This document shows, in pieces, positions 34,692-44,628 of a DNA stretch of 64,000 nt. The stretch is from GWE2-42-39 sp942493345 (GTDB taxonomy: Bacteria; Bacteroidota; Bacteroidia; Bacteroidales; Prolixibacteraceae), in NCBI GenBank assembly GCA_942493345.1, contig OW818695.1, positions 3,906,001 to 3,970,000 of the forward strand, in the 5' to 3' direction. The position numbers and the translations under genes were made by a program. Under the pieces are notes generated by a model. It was given only the letters and a program-made list of their open reading frames with translations, was not told the origin of the DNA and searched no databases. The stretch's first letter is position 1. Each line of letters opens with the position of its first letter.

Positions 34692-37250
34692 TTACTTTTT
34701 GACAAATTTTTCCGTATAAAATTCTTTTTCTGTCTCCATTCGAATTAGATAAACGCCTTTATTCAAATTGTTCACAGAAACAGAAACAGTTCCGGTTGTA
34801 TGAGGTTCCTGCCTTGAAATCTGTTTGCCGGATATATCCAGAATTTGAATAGACTTGATTATAGAGGACGACTTAATATAAAGCACATCGGTGACCGGAT
34901 TTGGATATATACTTGGTTTGCCGGCAGTAAATTCCTCAATGCCTGTTGGATAGGCTACGGTGAAGTTTATCATATTGTATGAATCGGGAGAGAACGGGGT
35001 CCAGCCACTGGTTTCATTGAGATAATACAGGGCCATGTAGTAATTTCCTGCTGGTAAGTTCATTTCCTTATAAAAAGTAACCACTTTTTCTTCATCCGTA
35101 TCGAAAATAACATTTTTAGGGCCAATAAAATCGATAGAAGTATCACCGGTTGGCTTGAAAATAAAAGCCGCCAGGCTATTGTTAAAGTAACCACCTGTAT
35201 TTTTTATTTTGGCAGAAAGCACGGCTTCTGAATTTCTTGCTATAATGTTGTTCGTTAATGAAATATTCCCGGTTAGGGTTAATGCCGGAGCTATCGTATC
35301 GGTACCCAGCACGGTCACATGAATTGAATTATTCGTACCTGGAGTCATAGGCGTCAGCGAATAATTATTCTGGTCATTATTAAAATCATACATGAGTTTT
35401 AATATATAATCACCGGGCTGTAGTGTAACATGACCCGTAAGCTCAAGGGTTTTTGTTGTTCCGGCAGGAATATTAACCGGGTCAATGGTCAGATTTTGAC
35501 TAATGGAAGGATCTGTCGGCGAACTCAGCTTAAAAACCATGTACGAGTTGTACTCACCTCCTGCATTATGAATGGTGGCACTTAACCTGGCGGTTTTCCC
35601 TTTATACAGATTTCCCGTCACCTTTATTGCTTCGGATAAAGTCAGTTGGGGATATGTATTCGGAGTTGTAAAAGTTATGTCGGAAGGATTTACAACGACA
35701 TCCAGTGAATTAGGTATTCCTACTTTATTTCTCATGACCGACCAACTGCTTTGATCTTTCGCTTTGTAAATGCCGTAAATCTGATAGATCCCATTGCTCA
35801 CAGATGGAGGGATCGACAATGAGTCTACGGCCATGTTCGGGTCTCCGTAGTATGATGGAAGATAAATATCGGTATGCTCATCAAGTATTGATACAAGTGT
35901 GTTCTCTTGATAAAGCCCCAAACCGATACTTCCTTCGAACGTATTTCCTCCATAATTAGCAAATCCATAGGTAATACTGAATTCTGACTCTCTGGCTATT
36001 CTTGCATTGTTTGCCTCAAGCATTCTTAATAAATGGATTTGATATGATTTTATGGATTTGACGATCGGTTTTCGAATGCCGGTAATTATATCTTGTCCAA
36101 CGGAGAATCCACCTGTCCCTCCTCCAATTCCCGGAGTTTCTACATTCAGTGAGCTTAGTTCGAAATACCCGTTGCAGGTACCGTTCCATCCCCAGTTAAA
36201 GTGGAAAAGATTTTCAGAATCATAACCGTCACAGATGAATTGATGTCCGGAACCGTCTATACTTGCGCCTCCATATAATATAGGACGTTTTGAATTCAAT
36301 TCTTTTTTTATCATTTGTATCCATTCCGCTTCACTGTAATAATCACGAACGTACAGTTGAGCATTTTCATCGTAGCCAAAATAAGTGCTTAAGGCTGCGG
36401 GAATATCGTTACTATAGGCGCTGGATGAATATGCAGAATATTCCATGCTTACAGCAACCCCGCAATGATACATGAGAGTGGCCACGGCTGTATCCTGAAT
36501 GGCTGTGCTGCTGTAGCCATCGTATGTGTTGGCCATATTGGCCCAGTCGTATGTTGCCTTCGAAAAATCAACCGTAAGAGGATCATCTACTTCGTAGGGT
36601 TTATAAGTCTTGGCTCCTGCACCTGCTAACGGCCATTGATGATATTTCATGATTTGAGCCATGGCTGTTGCCACACAACCGGTAGGGGCTTGTTTTGAAC
36701 CGATAAAGGGACATAAAATGTTATAGGGCGCTGATTGATCCCATTTGATGGTTCCTAAAAGGGGATTTATGGATGTTGCGAAAGCGTTGGTATTTATTTT
36801 AGCCGGAATGTTAGTAGACGAAACGATTGATGTGTCGGGTATTGAAGCCAATGCTTTCAGTTCTTTTTCATAGAACGCCATCCAGTTTCTGAAATTTTCC
36901 GGCATGTTTTCAGTCGGGAAACTGCCGCTATCTGAATATCCAAGAATATCTTTTGCCCGATCGTCACCAGAAACAATAACAAAGCCATTATTTTTTTCAA
37001 TATTGAAAATGTAATAATATGCATTTTCATTGGCTGTTTGGCTTGTATCATTATCGGTACAAGTATAGGCTAACTTCTTTACAGCAGATTTTAGAGATAT
37101 GCCCCGTCCCATTGGGCTCTGATCTTTTTGACAAAAAGAATTAACAATGCGAAGTGCCTCAATACTTGTTCTCGATTTGGTAAACCCAGTTGTAACTATG
37201 AATAGCAGAAACGAAATGAGAAATAAAGCTCTTTTTACACAAGTCCCCAT
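34692..37250 (-). CDS. C10-family (streptopain-type) cysteine protease with T9SS sorting domain
   Basis: An 852-residue secreted protein. After a signal peptide (about 1-24) comes a Spi-type propeptide (about 25-160) and the C10 peptidase domain: Cys192 in PTGCVATAMAQIMKYHQWP, His336 in DGSGHQFICDGYD, then FHFNWGWNG. The central part (about 395-770) has repeated immunoglobulin-like beta domains. The C-terminal 75 residues are a type A type IX secretion sorting domain (SIYPNPVTDVLYI, ILDISGKQI, GVYLIRMETE, EKFVKK), so it is exported through T9SS to the surface or medium. It stands alone, with no inhibitor or operon partner nearby. Confidence 0.93.
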   Translation of the reverse strand: MGTCVKRALFLISFLLFIVTTGFTKSRTSIEALRIVNSFCQKDQSPMGRGISLKSAVKKLAYTCTDNDTSQTANENAYYYIFNIEKNNGFVIVSGDDRAKDILGYSDSGSFPTENMPENFRNWMAFYEKELKALASIPDTSIVSSTNIPAKINTNAFATSINPLLGTIKWDQSAPYNILCPFIGSKQAPTGCVATAMAQIMKYHQWPLAGAGAKTYKPYEVDDPLTVDFSKATYDWANMANTYDGYSSTAIQDTAVATLMYHCGVAVSMEYSAYSSSAYSNDIPAALSTYFGYDENAQLYVRDYYSEAEWIQMIKKELNSKRPILYGGASIDGSGHQFICDGYDSENLFHFNWGWNGTCNGYFELSSLNVETPGIGGGTGGFSVGQDIITGIRKPIVKSIKSYQIHLLRMLEANNARIARESEFSITYGFANYGGNTFEGSIGLGLYQENTLVSILDEHTDIYLPSYYGDPNMAVDSLSIPPSVSNGIYQIYGIYKAKDQSSWSVMRNKVGIPNSLDVVVNPSDITFTTPNTYPQLTLSEAIKVTGNLYKGKTARLSATIHNAGGEYNSYMVFKLSSPTDPSISQNLTIDPVNIPAGTTKTLELTGHVTLQPGDYILKLMYDFNNDQNNYSLTPMTPGTNNSIHVTVLGTDTIAPALTLTGNISLTNNIIARNSEAVLSAKIKNTGGYFNNSLAAFIFKPTGDTSIDFIGPKNVIFDTDEEKVVTFYKEMNLPAGNYYMALYYLNETSGWTPFSPDSYNMINFTVAYPTGIEEFTAGKPSIYPNPVTDVLYIKSSSIIKSIQILDISGKQISRQEPHTTGTVSVSVNNLNKGVYLIRMETEKEFYTEKFVKK

Positions 37251-37633
37251 GCGCCTTATACTTTATTTAAAGTTGAAATGGTGTTATTAAAAATACACAT
37301 TTATAGTCTCTTATATTAATAACAACACTTATTGAAAAGATGTAAAACAAAGATAATAAGATCGTGGAATGTATGGCAGGGGAAGCTAATAAATATTTAA
37401 CAGAGGCGTTTTTTGCAAATAGGTTTCACTTTCGGAGGGGGAAAACCACATAAGAATTCAATAGTCTTTTAAAGGGACGGAGTGCTAATACCCAAATGGC
37501 TCATTTTAGGGACACATTCGCTCAACTGGGTTTAATAGAATTGCAAATACTAAATCTAAGAGGTCTGGATTGCCGTTAGATTTATCGGTTCATAAATAAT
37601 CTTATTACAAATCCAGACCAGCGAGAGCGAGGT
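37251..37633. other. Gene-free stretch with one long inverted repeat
   Basis: No ORF is convincing here. The only structure is a 10-bp inverted repeat GGTCTGGATT (37562-37571) / AATCCAGACC (37610-37619) just past the 3' end of the aminotransferase gene. It lacks a T run, so it is not a typical terminator. Confidence 0.4.
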
Positions 37634-39616
37634 TTATACCTGAGAATAAACTCTCAGGGCTGTTGCCTTGGCGAAATCATCCATCTGCTGCTGTACATTC
37701 GCCTTCGGTAAGGTGGGTGTTCCATTCTGTGTAGAAGCAGCGTGGTTTTCCTTTCTGGCAATTTTGTCTAACACATGAATTAATCGATCAACATCCTCTT
37801 GGTTGTTTTCGATTCCCAAACTCACTCGAGCAAGGCCAGGCAGCTTTAACTTAGGGAACAGGGTTACTATCAGGCGTTGAAATTGCTCAAGAAAAGGGCT
37901 GATATTGATAGTGCGCTTGATTATGATATGAGCACAGTGACAACCATATCGAATACCAATTCCACTACGTAAAGCCAGTTCTTTGGCCACCTGGTTGGCC
38001 ATCATGCTCTTCAGACTGAATACAATGACGCCAATTTTACAGGCAAATTTTTCTGATTTCGTGTCCTGTATTCCGTATATTTCGAGACCAGGTATTTGTG
38101 CCAGACCATGCAAAGCCCGCGCTGTTAAAGCTCGTTCTTCCTTTTGGATTAAGTCCATGCCAATCCGCTGTAAAAACACAAGCGCCTTACCCAATGCGGC
38201 GATACCTGCTGCGTTTTCTTCGCCGGAAGATTGGATCAGCTTCATTTCTTCGGAGTTGAAATTAAGCAACCCTTTTCTGACCATGAGTACACCACAGCCA
38301 AATGGCGCATATACCTTATGGGCAGAGAAAGCGAGATAGTCAATGTTGCATCCTTTCATATCGACCTTGCGGTGAGCGACCAACTGTGCCGCATCCACCA
38401 GCAGGTGTGCTCCATATTGATGAACGATCCGGCTTATCTCTTCTAAATTGTTGCATACGCCAAGAACATTCGACGCACCACTCACGGCCATAAGTTTAAT
38501 TCTCTTCTTTCCGTACAAACCTTTCTCATTGTATGAACACAAGAGCGTTTCTAACTCGTTTAAATCTACAAAGCCTTCAGTGTCCACTGTCAGCCGAATC
38601 AGAGAATAGCGGGGAATCATGCGCCACGGCAGATCATTCGAGGAGTGTTCGAGGAGTGTGTTGAGTACAACAGGCTCGGTGTCCTCTGATTCATGGCTTA
38701 AACTTTCTGCTATCAAATTGATGGATTCGGTGGTATTGGAAGTAAATATTACATCATAGTCAGTCAGGGGCGCACTCAATACTCCGGCGCAGATGGACTT
38801 GACCTCATGAATGATTTCTTGCTGAACTAGTTTGAGCTGGTGCAATAGCTGACGAAAGGTGTTCCAGATCGGAGTGAATGTGGGTGTGCTGGCGCTATTG
38901 TCCAGGTTGATAAAAGGACTGGAACCTTCTATCGTTGGGACACAAACACCACGACCTATCAAAGTCTGCCGGAGTTTATCCAACAATTCCTGTCCGGTGT
39001 ATTTCTCCAGTTCGTCATTGTACAGTATTTCAGTGGCTGTTTGGTTTTCATTGGTGCAACCCTTAAAGATCTCTTTTCCGTATTGTTGTGTCAGGCGCAG
39101 TGCCTTAGCAAACGCAACGACATTGATGATAGCGGGTGTGCCGGCCTCGAACTTATCTGGTGCATCGGCCCAAATTACCCAATTCCCAGACATAAGTTTA
39201 GCCGTCCCTCCACCTGTCTGGAAAGGAATACCTTCGGGCAATGTTTTTTTCTTAACAGCCAATGCTTTTATCCCTATTGACAAACCTATATCATGGCTTG
39301 ACACACTCTGAAAACTTTTTGGTTTAAGTTGCACAATTAAGGCCGCAGCTCTTCGGGGTGTGCAAAAAATGACAGTGTATTTGCCTTTGTTCAGACCCAG
39401 ATATTCTAGGATAATATCTCTGGCTTGTTCGTATAAATACGTGGACACTATCGAGTTGTGTCCGCTACCCCGGTGGACATTCGAATAAGTCTCTAGCCCT
39501 GCATACACTCCGCGCTCAAGTTCTGCAAATGCTTCAACTATTTCATTGTTCCTGTAAGTACCTTTTCCTACTTCTTTTTGCTGAAAAACATCAGCTGTGA
39601 CCTGTATTTTGTCCAT
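37634..39616 (-). CDS. Double class-V aminotransferase (SufS-like) with a decapitated first domain
   Basis: A 660-residue protein. Residues about 238-640 form a complete SufS/cysteine-desulfurase-type fold: NLDNSASTP, SNTTESINLIA, LLVDAAQLVAHRKVDM, the PLP lysine K434 in AFSAHKVYAPFGCG, and RYGCHCAH near 560. Residues about 15-185 resemble the same family but join its N-terminal part (YSNVHRGSGHNS, TVIFCTPRRAAAL) directly to its C-terminal part (FQTGGGTAKLM, PDKFEAGTPAIINV). The central block with the PLP lysine is missing. The first half therefore cannot bind PLP by itself and may be structural. Reaction is unknown (desulfurase, lyase or aminotransferase). It lies alone between gene-poor stretches, which suggests acquisition. 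Confidence 0.75.
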   Translation of the reverse strand: MDKIQVTADVFQQKEVGKGTYRNNEIVEAFAELERGVYAGLETYSNVHRGSGHNSIVSTYLYEQARDIILEYLGLNKGKYTVIFCTPRRAAALIVQLKPKSFQSVSSHDIGLSIGIKALAVKKKTLPEGIPFQTGGGTAKLMSGNWVIWADAPDKFEAGTPAIINVVAFAKALRLTQQYGKEIFKGCTNENQTATEILYNDELEKYTGQELLDKLRQTLIGRGVCVPTIEGSSPFINLDNSASTPTFTPIWNTFRQLLHQLKLVQQEIIHEVKSICAGVLSAPLTDYDVIFTSNTTESINLIAESLSHESEDTEPVVLNTLLEHSSNDLPWRMIPRYSLIRLTVDTEGFVDLNELETLLCSYNEKGLYGKKRIKLMAVSGASNVLGVCNNLEEISRIVHQYGAHLLVDAAQLVAHRKVDMKGCNIDYLAFSAHKVYAPFGCGVLMVRKGLLNFNSEEMKLIQSSGEENAAGIAALGKALVFLQRIGMDLIQKEERALTARALHGLAQIPGLEIYGIQDTKSEKFACKIGVIVFSLKSMMANQVAKELALRSGIGIRYGCHCAHIIIKRTINISPFLEQFQRLIVTLFPKLKLPGLARVSLGIENNQEDVDRLIHVLDKIARKENHAASTQNGTPTLPKANVQQQMDDFAKATALRVYSQV

Positions 39617-40374
39617 ATAATTGTTTTTATTTTATAACGACCGCTATCGTATAAAACTATATGCAGAGTCGGATTGCGGACGTTATCCTGTTCGCGTACC
39701 ACTATAGTCTGTGCGAGAGTATGAGAGTGGCGTACCACTTCAACGCAATTCACATAATCTTTGTGTGTGCCCGGCATGAGCAGAACACACCCTCTGAAAG
39801 CTCATTGAGAATATAAAAATGCAAATAAAATTTGATAAGGACAATCGGTGGGTATTGTTTTATTATTCAAAGGCTTCAAGTCCCTTATGTACCGGGCTAA
39901 TGCTCTGAAGCACATAAAAGGTAGGCTGATTGTTGGCGACAACAACAGTGAAGGTTATTTGTACCTAATTCGATAAGAAAGTCAAAGTTTCGGGTTTATG
40001 AGCCTTGTCTTAAACAAAGACAAAGGTAATAACGATGTTGCTGATACCTTATGAACCGCTATATACGAGAACCACACATAATTACGTTAGTTGCATTAGC
40101 TACCACTTAATCTGACAGTTAGGGATTAAACTAAAATTGAGATTGAATACGATGAACGGTTTTTGTTTGATTTTGGGGACGTAGATATTTAACCGTTTCG
40201 TGGTTTTCCCTTAAATCCGAAACATTTGTGCTACAACACCTGATTTCCATGCGGACATAAGATTCAACATTGAACCGATAATCGTGCAAAAATTACCGCG
40301 AAGCGGTTCATGTATTTTAAACAACAATGTACCCAGGAACCTTTCGTCGAAGGGGATTAACCTTATATCATTGA
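39617..40374. other. 758-bp gene-free stretch upstream of the aminotransferase
   Basis: No credible ORF. Near the aminotransferase, GCGTACCACT occurs twice (39694-39703, 39730-39739), the second inside an AGTGG-CGTA-CCACT palindrome (39726-39739), a possible operator. The middle (39763-40080) resembles group II intron RNA, listed separately. In 40081-40374 I see nothing recognisable. Confidence 0.5.
39763..40080 (+). mobile_element. Possible degenerate group II intron remnant
   Basis: The + strand begins GTGTGTGCCCGGCATGAG, like the GUGYG 5' end of bacterial group II introns. It continues with structured-RNA-like text and reaches GAACCGCTATATACGAGAAC (about 40052-40071), which resembles the first half of domain V. 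The matching second half of domain V and any reverse transcriptase ORF are missing. If correct, this is a deleted, immobile remnant. Recognition is from memory of such introns, without an alignment. Confidence 0.4.
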
Positions 40375-41772
40375 TTACTTTCCGATGCAAAAATGCTTGA
40401 AAATGTGTCCCAGCACCTCGTCGGTTGATATTTCACCGGTGATTTCACCTAAATAATGAAGGCATTCGCGGATGTCCTGTGCTAGGAAATCGCCCGATAT
40501 TCCGGCATGCAAACCTTCGACAACACGCAAAACAGCCTGGTGTGCATTGGTCAAGGCTTCGTAATGGCGGATGTTGGAAACAATTACATCGTTGGTGTCC
40601 AGATCCTGCAACCCTGCTTTTTCTTTTAACAACCCGGTCAGCGATTCGAGGTTTTGCTGTTTTTTTGCCGAAATAAAAACAATATCTTCATTTTCGGCAA
40701 GATGAATGGAACCAACCAGCGCTTTTATCTGTTCTTTTCCGGCCAAATCGGCTTTGTTGCCAACAATAACCAGGGTTTGGCTTTCAATACGTTGCCGTAT
40801 TTTTTCAATTCGTTCCAGAATCAGTGGGAGAGGGTTCATCATATCGGTGACCAGCAGCACAATATCGGCCTGCTCCAGCTTGTTGTAAGTCCGTTCGATG
40901 CCCATTTTCTCGATCATGTCGGTGCTTTCGCGGATTCCGGCCGTGTCGAAAAAACGAAAAGCAGTCCCGTCGATGTTTACCACATCTTCAATCACATCGC
41001 GCGTGGTGCCATGAATCTCTGAAACGATGGCTTTTTCCTCATTCAGCAAAGCATTCAGCAGGGTCGATTTTCCCGCGTTCGTTTCACCGACGATGGCCAC
41101 CGGAATACCGTTTTTAATCGCATTTCCGAGGCGGAACGAACTGGCCAGTTTTTTTAGCAGGGCTTCAATCTTCGCAGTCAGTTCAATCAGTTGTTTGCGG
41201 TCAGCAAATTCCACATCTTCCTCACTGAAATCGAGTTCCAGTTCAACCAGTGCAATGAAATTCAGCAATTCGCCACGCAGCTTGCTGATCTCGTTCGAGA
41301 AGCCACCACGCATTTGTTTCAGCGCTACTTTATGCGCCGAGGCATTGGTCGAGAAAATCAGGTCGGCCACCGCTTCGGCCTGCAAAAGGTCCATTTTTCC
41401 GTTCATAAAAGCACGCTGGGTAAACTCACCCGGGCGGGCCATAAGGGCGCCTTTGCTGATTAAAAGTTGTAGTATTCGCTGCTGGATATATACCGATCCG
41501 TGGCATGAAATCTCAATAATATCTTCGCTGGTAAACGAGTGCGGCGCACGAAAAAGCGCCACAACGACTTCGTCAATGGCTTCGTCTCCGTCGGCAATAC
41601 TTCCGAAGTGAAGTGAATTGGCTTTCTGTCCGGCCAGCTTTTTACCAGCTTTGGGCGACCGGAATACCTGGTCGGCGATTGAAACAGCGTTTTCGCCCGC
41701 CAGCCTGATGGTAGCAATAGCGCCCATCCCGGGCGATGTGGCAATAGCACATATTGTTGATTGGTCGATCAT
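40375..41772 (-). CDS. mnmE: tRNA modification GTPase MnmE (TrmE)
   Basis: A complete 465-residue MnmE, which with MnmG modifies wobble uridine 34 of tRNAs (cmnm5U). N-terminal folate-binding domain (TICAIATSPGMGAIATIRLAG, HGSVYIQQRIL), helical region, and a G domain with G1 GETNAGKST (about 230), G3 DTAG and G4 NKAD (VGNKADLAG). The protein ends in the hallmark CIGK, whose Cys is catalytically important. Monocistronic here. Confidence 0.97.
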   Translation of the reverse strand: MIDQSTICAIATSPGMGAIATIRLAGENAVSIADQVFRSPKAGKKLAGQKANSLHFGSIADGDEAIDEVVVALFRAPHSFTSEDIIEISCHGSVYIQQRILQLLISKGALMARPGEFTQRAFMNGKMDLLQAEAVADLIFSTNASAHKVALKQMRGGFSNEISKLRGELLNFIALVELELDFSEEDVEFADRKQLIELTAKIEALLKKLASSFRLGNAIKNGIPVAIVGETNAGKSTLLNALLNEEKAIVSEIHGTTRDVIEDVVNIDGTAFRFFDTAGIRESTDMIEKMGIERTYNKLEQADIVLLVTDMMNPLPLILERIEKIRQRIESQTLVIVGNKADLAGKEQIKALVGSIHLAENEDIVFISAKKQQNLESLTGLLKEKAGLQDLDTNDVIVSNIRHYEALTNAHQAVLRVVEGLHAGISGDFLAQDIRECLHYLGEITGEISTDEVLGHIFKHFCIGK

Positions 41773-41837
41773 GTTCTTTAATTATGGCATTAAAATTATA
41801 AAATTACATTTCATATTTCTCTGCCCAAAAATATATA

Positions 41838-42650
41838 TCAAACGGATTTCAGGTGCTTAAAATAAATAACCGGCAGCTCTTTTATGCGAAGTTGCTGATG
41901 AGAGACCCAAATTGTCAACAGGCGTTCAGCTAAAAAACCCATTATTCGCTGTTGATATCCCTGGTATTCTGCTTTGTCGACTCGCTTTTCGAATTCGAAA
42001 AGTATATCGAACCACCATTTCATACATTTTTCGAAATCCTTTTTGTGAAGTACAAACATGTTGTTGGCATACAGCCTGTTGCTATTCATTATTTGTTCAA
42101 AAGCAGGCATGTATTCAGGATAATTTGTACTGATGATTTCAGTAATTAAATCAAGGTCTTCAGCACGATGGTACCGGCAAAAATGTTCTCTTACCGAATA
42201 CCTAAGTTTTCTTCTCACCGGGAATATGGCATCGTATTCCGACATAATCAGGTGGGTTTCATCTTCTGTAAGTATGCGCTCTGAAAAGCGATTGATTTTT
42301 CGGGTATAAATTAAGCCAAACCGTTTTTTATAGATGCCTGCCGGGAAATAAAGAGCACGTTTTATCTTATACAAAAAGGGTTCCTGTTTGGCTGTAAAAT
42401 ACCGGCGATAATGACAGCTGCCGGTTATGTCGTGAGACGTATTTTTCCAAGTCCAGTAGATGCCTGTTAATTCGCTGTAATATTTATTTTTATCTGAAAT
42501 TGAATCACCACTATCATCACCGGTGAACCCACTTGTATTTTGTTGCAGAACATTTCCGGCCATCACCGGCTGATAAAAGGAATGGTTAAAAGGGAAAATG
42601 CCGTTTTTATAGTAATAAACAAAAATTGCAATGTCTGATGAAATTTTCAT
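41838..42650 (-). CDS. DUF4422 protein, predicted glycosyltransferase (copy 1)
   Basis: A 270-residue DUF4422 protein. The family signature is clear: NTSGFTGDDSGDSISDKNKYYSELTGIYWTWKN..., then GSCHYRRYF, EYDAIFP, NMFVLHKKDFEKCMKWWFDILFEFEKR and GFLAERLLTIW. DUF4422 proteins are found in capsule and O-antigen loci and have a predicted GT-A-like fold; activity is mostly untested. About 40-50% of the blocks are shared with the second copy at 43836-44624 (same motifs in the same order). Proximity to glf makes a galactofuranosyl transferase possible. ATG 42650 chosen over 42677. Confidence 0.85.
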   Translation of the reverse strand: MKISSDIAIFVYYYKNGIFPFNHSFYQPVMAGNVLQQNTSGFTGDDSGDSISDKNKYYSELTGIYWTWKNTSHDITGSCHYRRYFTAKQEPFLYKIKRALYFPAGIYKKRFGLIYTRKINRFSERILTEDETHLIMSEYDAIFPVRRKLRYSVREHFCRYHRAEDLDLITEIISTNYPEYMPAFEQIMNSNRLYANNMFVLHKKDFEKCMKWWFDILFEFEKRVDKAEYQGYQQRIMGFLAERLLTIWVSHQQLRIKELPVIYFKHLKSV

Positions 42651-42710
42651 AACTGAGCTAAACTTTAACGCGTTCAAAGATATTGATTTTTGAATGTTTT
42701 CGTCGCTTAA

Positions 42711-43622
42711 TCAATTTGTATCCTGTTTCAAAAGCATTGAAACCCTCTGCGTGAGCTTTATTTTTAACTGTTGAAAGAACTGATCTGATGATTCTTGTCT
42801 CATTTGATCCATTTCATCAATGATCAGTTTCATATTCCAGCTTTGTTTGCCATGTTGTATGATCAACTTTTTCCAGTGCCTCCTGATTCGAAGCCGGTCT
42901 CTGTACGAAGGGGATACCATTATTCGTTTTTTTAGCACCGGCACACCCGATTCGATCAGTTCAGGATAAAATTTATGTCCGATATTTGCAGGTTTTCCCC
43001 CGTTATATTGTTCCAAAAACGACTGGCAATCCACGTAGCTTCCTCCTGAAAGATCGGCATCAAATAAATACCGGCTTAGCCCGATTTCCCATTTATCAAT
43101 GACCAAACGTCTCAGTTTTTTTGGGTCTTTTTCGGCAAAAATTTCCTCGGCATCAATTGTATTTATAAAATTAGCGAGTACCCCGATAGCTTTTCGTTTA
43201 AAAACAAGGAAGTGGCTTTGGATATGGTAATTATTGTTGTGCGACGAAAACCAGGGGCGTTCGTTTGAATCCATCAATCCCCAAAAATCATACTCTGCCT
43301 GTTGTCCCCAATCGATAACCTGTTCAAGTTTATTAATAAGGATGTTCGAATCATTTATACAGGCAATTTGTGAAAAATTTTCAGGTTGAATTGTTCTAAA
43401 ATATTTATAAAACAGACCAAAATCATATCCTTCATTTTCATAGGATACCAGTGAAATGTTCTTCTTTAGATTTTTAATATCGGTTTTCATCGGTCTTTTA
43501 TTATGGACAATTACAACTTTACTGAAATAATTTGCCAGTTCGTTTACATACACCTGTACATAAAATGGAATATACGGATGCCTGCTATAATGAATGAAGA
43601 TGCACAAACTCTCTGTGGTCAT
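42711..43622 (-). CDS. RgpF-like (rhamnan synthesis protein F) glycan protein
   Basis: About 303 residues. Motifs of the RgpF family: CIFIHYSRHPYIPFYVQVYV at the start, YENEGYDFGLFYKYF, ACINDSNILI, YDFWGLMDSNE, IQSHFLVFKRKAI and KWEIGLSRYLF. RgpF proteins take part in making rhamnose-containing and other surface polysaccharides and are thought to be glycosyltransferases. Here the gene lies between two DUF4422 genes in a short minus-strand surface-glycan cluster. Start is uncertain: ATG 43622 begins at the conserved strand; ATG 43655 and 43673 are in frame. Confidence 0.78.
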   Translation of the reverse strand: MTTESLCIFIHYSRHPYIPFYVQVYVNELANYFSKVVIVHNKRPMKTDIKNLKKNISLVSYENEGYDFGLFYKYFRTIQPENFSQIACINDSNILINKLEQVIDWGQQAEYDFWGLMDSNERPWFSSHNNNYHIQSHFLVFKRKAIGVLANFINTIDAEEIFAEKDPKKLRRLVIDKWEIGLSRYLFDADLSGGSYVDCQSFLEQYNGGKPANIGHKFYPELIESGVPVLKKRIMVSPSYRDRLRIRRHWKKLIIQHGKQSWNMKLIIDEMDQMRQESSDQFFQQLKIKLTQRVSMLLKQDTN

Positions 43623-43835
43623 TGTTTTTTCTTTGTTAATGATAGGTGGAATCATTGAATCATTGAATTGCAATATACGGTCAATTATCTGGGTATAAAC
43701 ATAATCAATTAAAATTTACAGAAAGCAGAAAATGATTTCAAAATTCAGTTTTATAGAAAAATGCCCCGGGATTGAAGCCGGAAACACAGAAAAGTATATC
43801 GATCGTGAAATTTTAAAATAGAAATTAGTACTATT

Positions 43836-44624
43836 TTAAATCTTTAATTTCTTGAAATACAGTACTGGAAGTAATTTGCATTTAAGTTGTTGTTCCGTCA
43901 TCCAAACATCGAAAAGTCGTTCGGAAACAAAGCCGTACAATCGTTTTTGGTAGAAATTGTATCGTGAAATATCAGTTCGTTTTTCCAGTTCGAAGAGAAT
44001 ATCGAACAACCATTTCATGAATTCATTAAAATGCTGTCGTTTCATTACAAACATATTGCACGAGAAAATTTCTTTTTTCTGCATCACCTTTGTAAATGAG
44101 GAAAGGTACGACGGATAAATTTCTGTAATAATTTGCTGGGTGGTTTCCATATCTTTAATCAAGTGCCGCCGTTTGTATTGTTTCCAAACCGTGTATTTCA
44201 TTTTTCGGGCAAAAGGAACAATGGCATCGTAGTCTTTCAGAATTTCCTGCACCTCGTTTTTCCCGATAATTAATTTGGTATTGGCTGCATTCGATGTATA
44301 ATAAATGCCAAAACGCTTTTTGCCTTGTCCAATCAGCTTTTCAGCAAACTTCTTGAACTGCATTCTCAAGGTTGGTTTTGCACCGAAGAAAAAACGCCGG
44401 TAGTGACTCAAACCAACGACTTCTGAGTTGGTATTTTTCCATATCCAATACAAACCGGTAAGCTCCGAATAGCTCCTGTTTTTTTCTGAAATATGATCGC
44501 CCGTATTGTCGCCAATAAATCCAAGATCGTTGTCCGACAGGACTTTCCCGACGTGCAAAGGCTGGTATGCCGGATCGGATGTCAGGAATGGGTATTGTTT
44601 GTGATATGCAATGTAAATGGTCAT
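43836..44624 (-). CDS. DUF4422 protein, predicted glycosyltransferase (copy 2)
   Basis: A 262-residue DUF4422 protein: IYIAYHKQYPF at the start, GFIGDNTGDHISEKNRSYSE, GLSHYRRFF, YDAIVPFARKMKYTVW, NMFVMKRQHFNEFMKWLFDILFELEKR and GFVSERLFDVW. The gene starts 4 bp after the glf stop, so it is translated with UDP-galactopyranose mutase. That fits a galactofuranose transferase, though the family's donor specificity is not established. About 160 bp with nothing recognisable separate it from the RgpF-like gene. Confidence 0.87.
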   Translation of the reverse strand: MTIYIAYHKQYPFLTSDPAYQPLHVGKVLSDNDLGFIGDNTGDHISEKNRSYSELTGLYWIWKNTNSEVVGLSHYRRFFFGAKPTLRMQFKKFAEKLIGQGKKRFGIYYTSNAANTKLIIGKNEVQEILKDYDAIVPFARKMKYTVWKQYKRRHLIKDMETTQQIITEIYPSYLSSFTKVMQKKEIFSCNMFVMKRQHFNEFMKWLFDILFELEKRTDISRYNFYQKRLYGFVSERLFDVWMTEQQLKCKLLPVLYFKKLKI

Positions 44625-44628
44625 CGGA

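Noticed and set aside
37562..37619. GGTCTGGATT/AATCCAGACC inverted repeat as transposon ends
   Set aside because: Only 58 bp apart with no transposase and no target duplication; noted as a simple hairpin.
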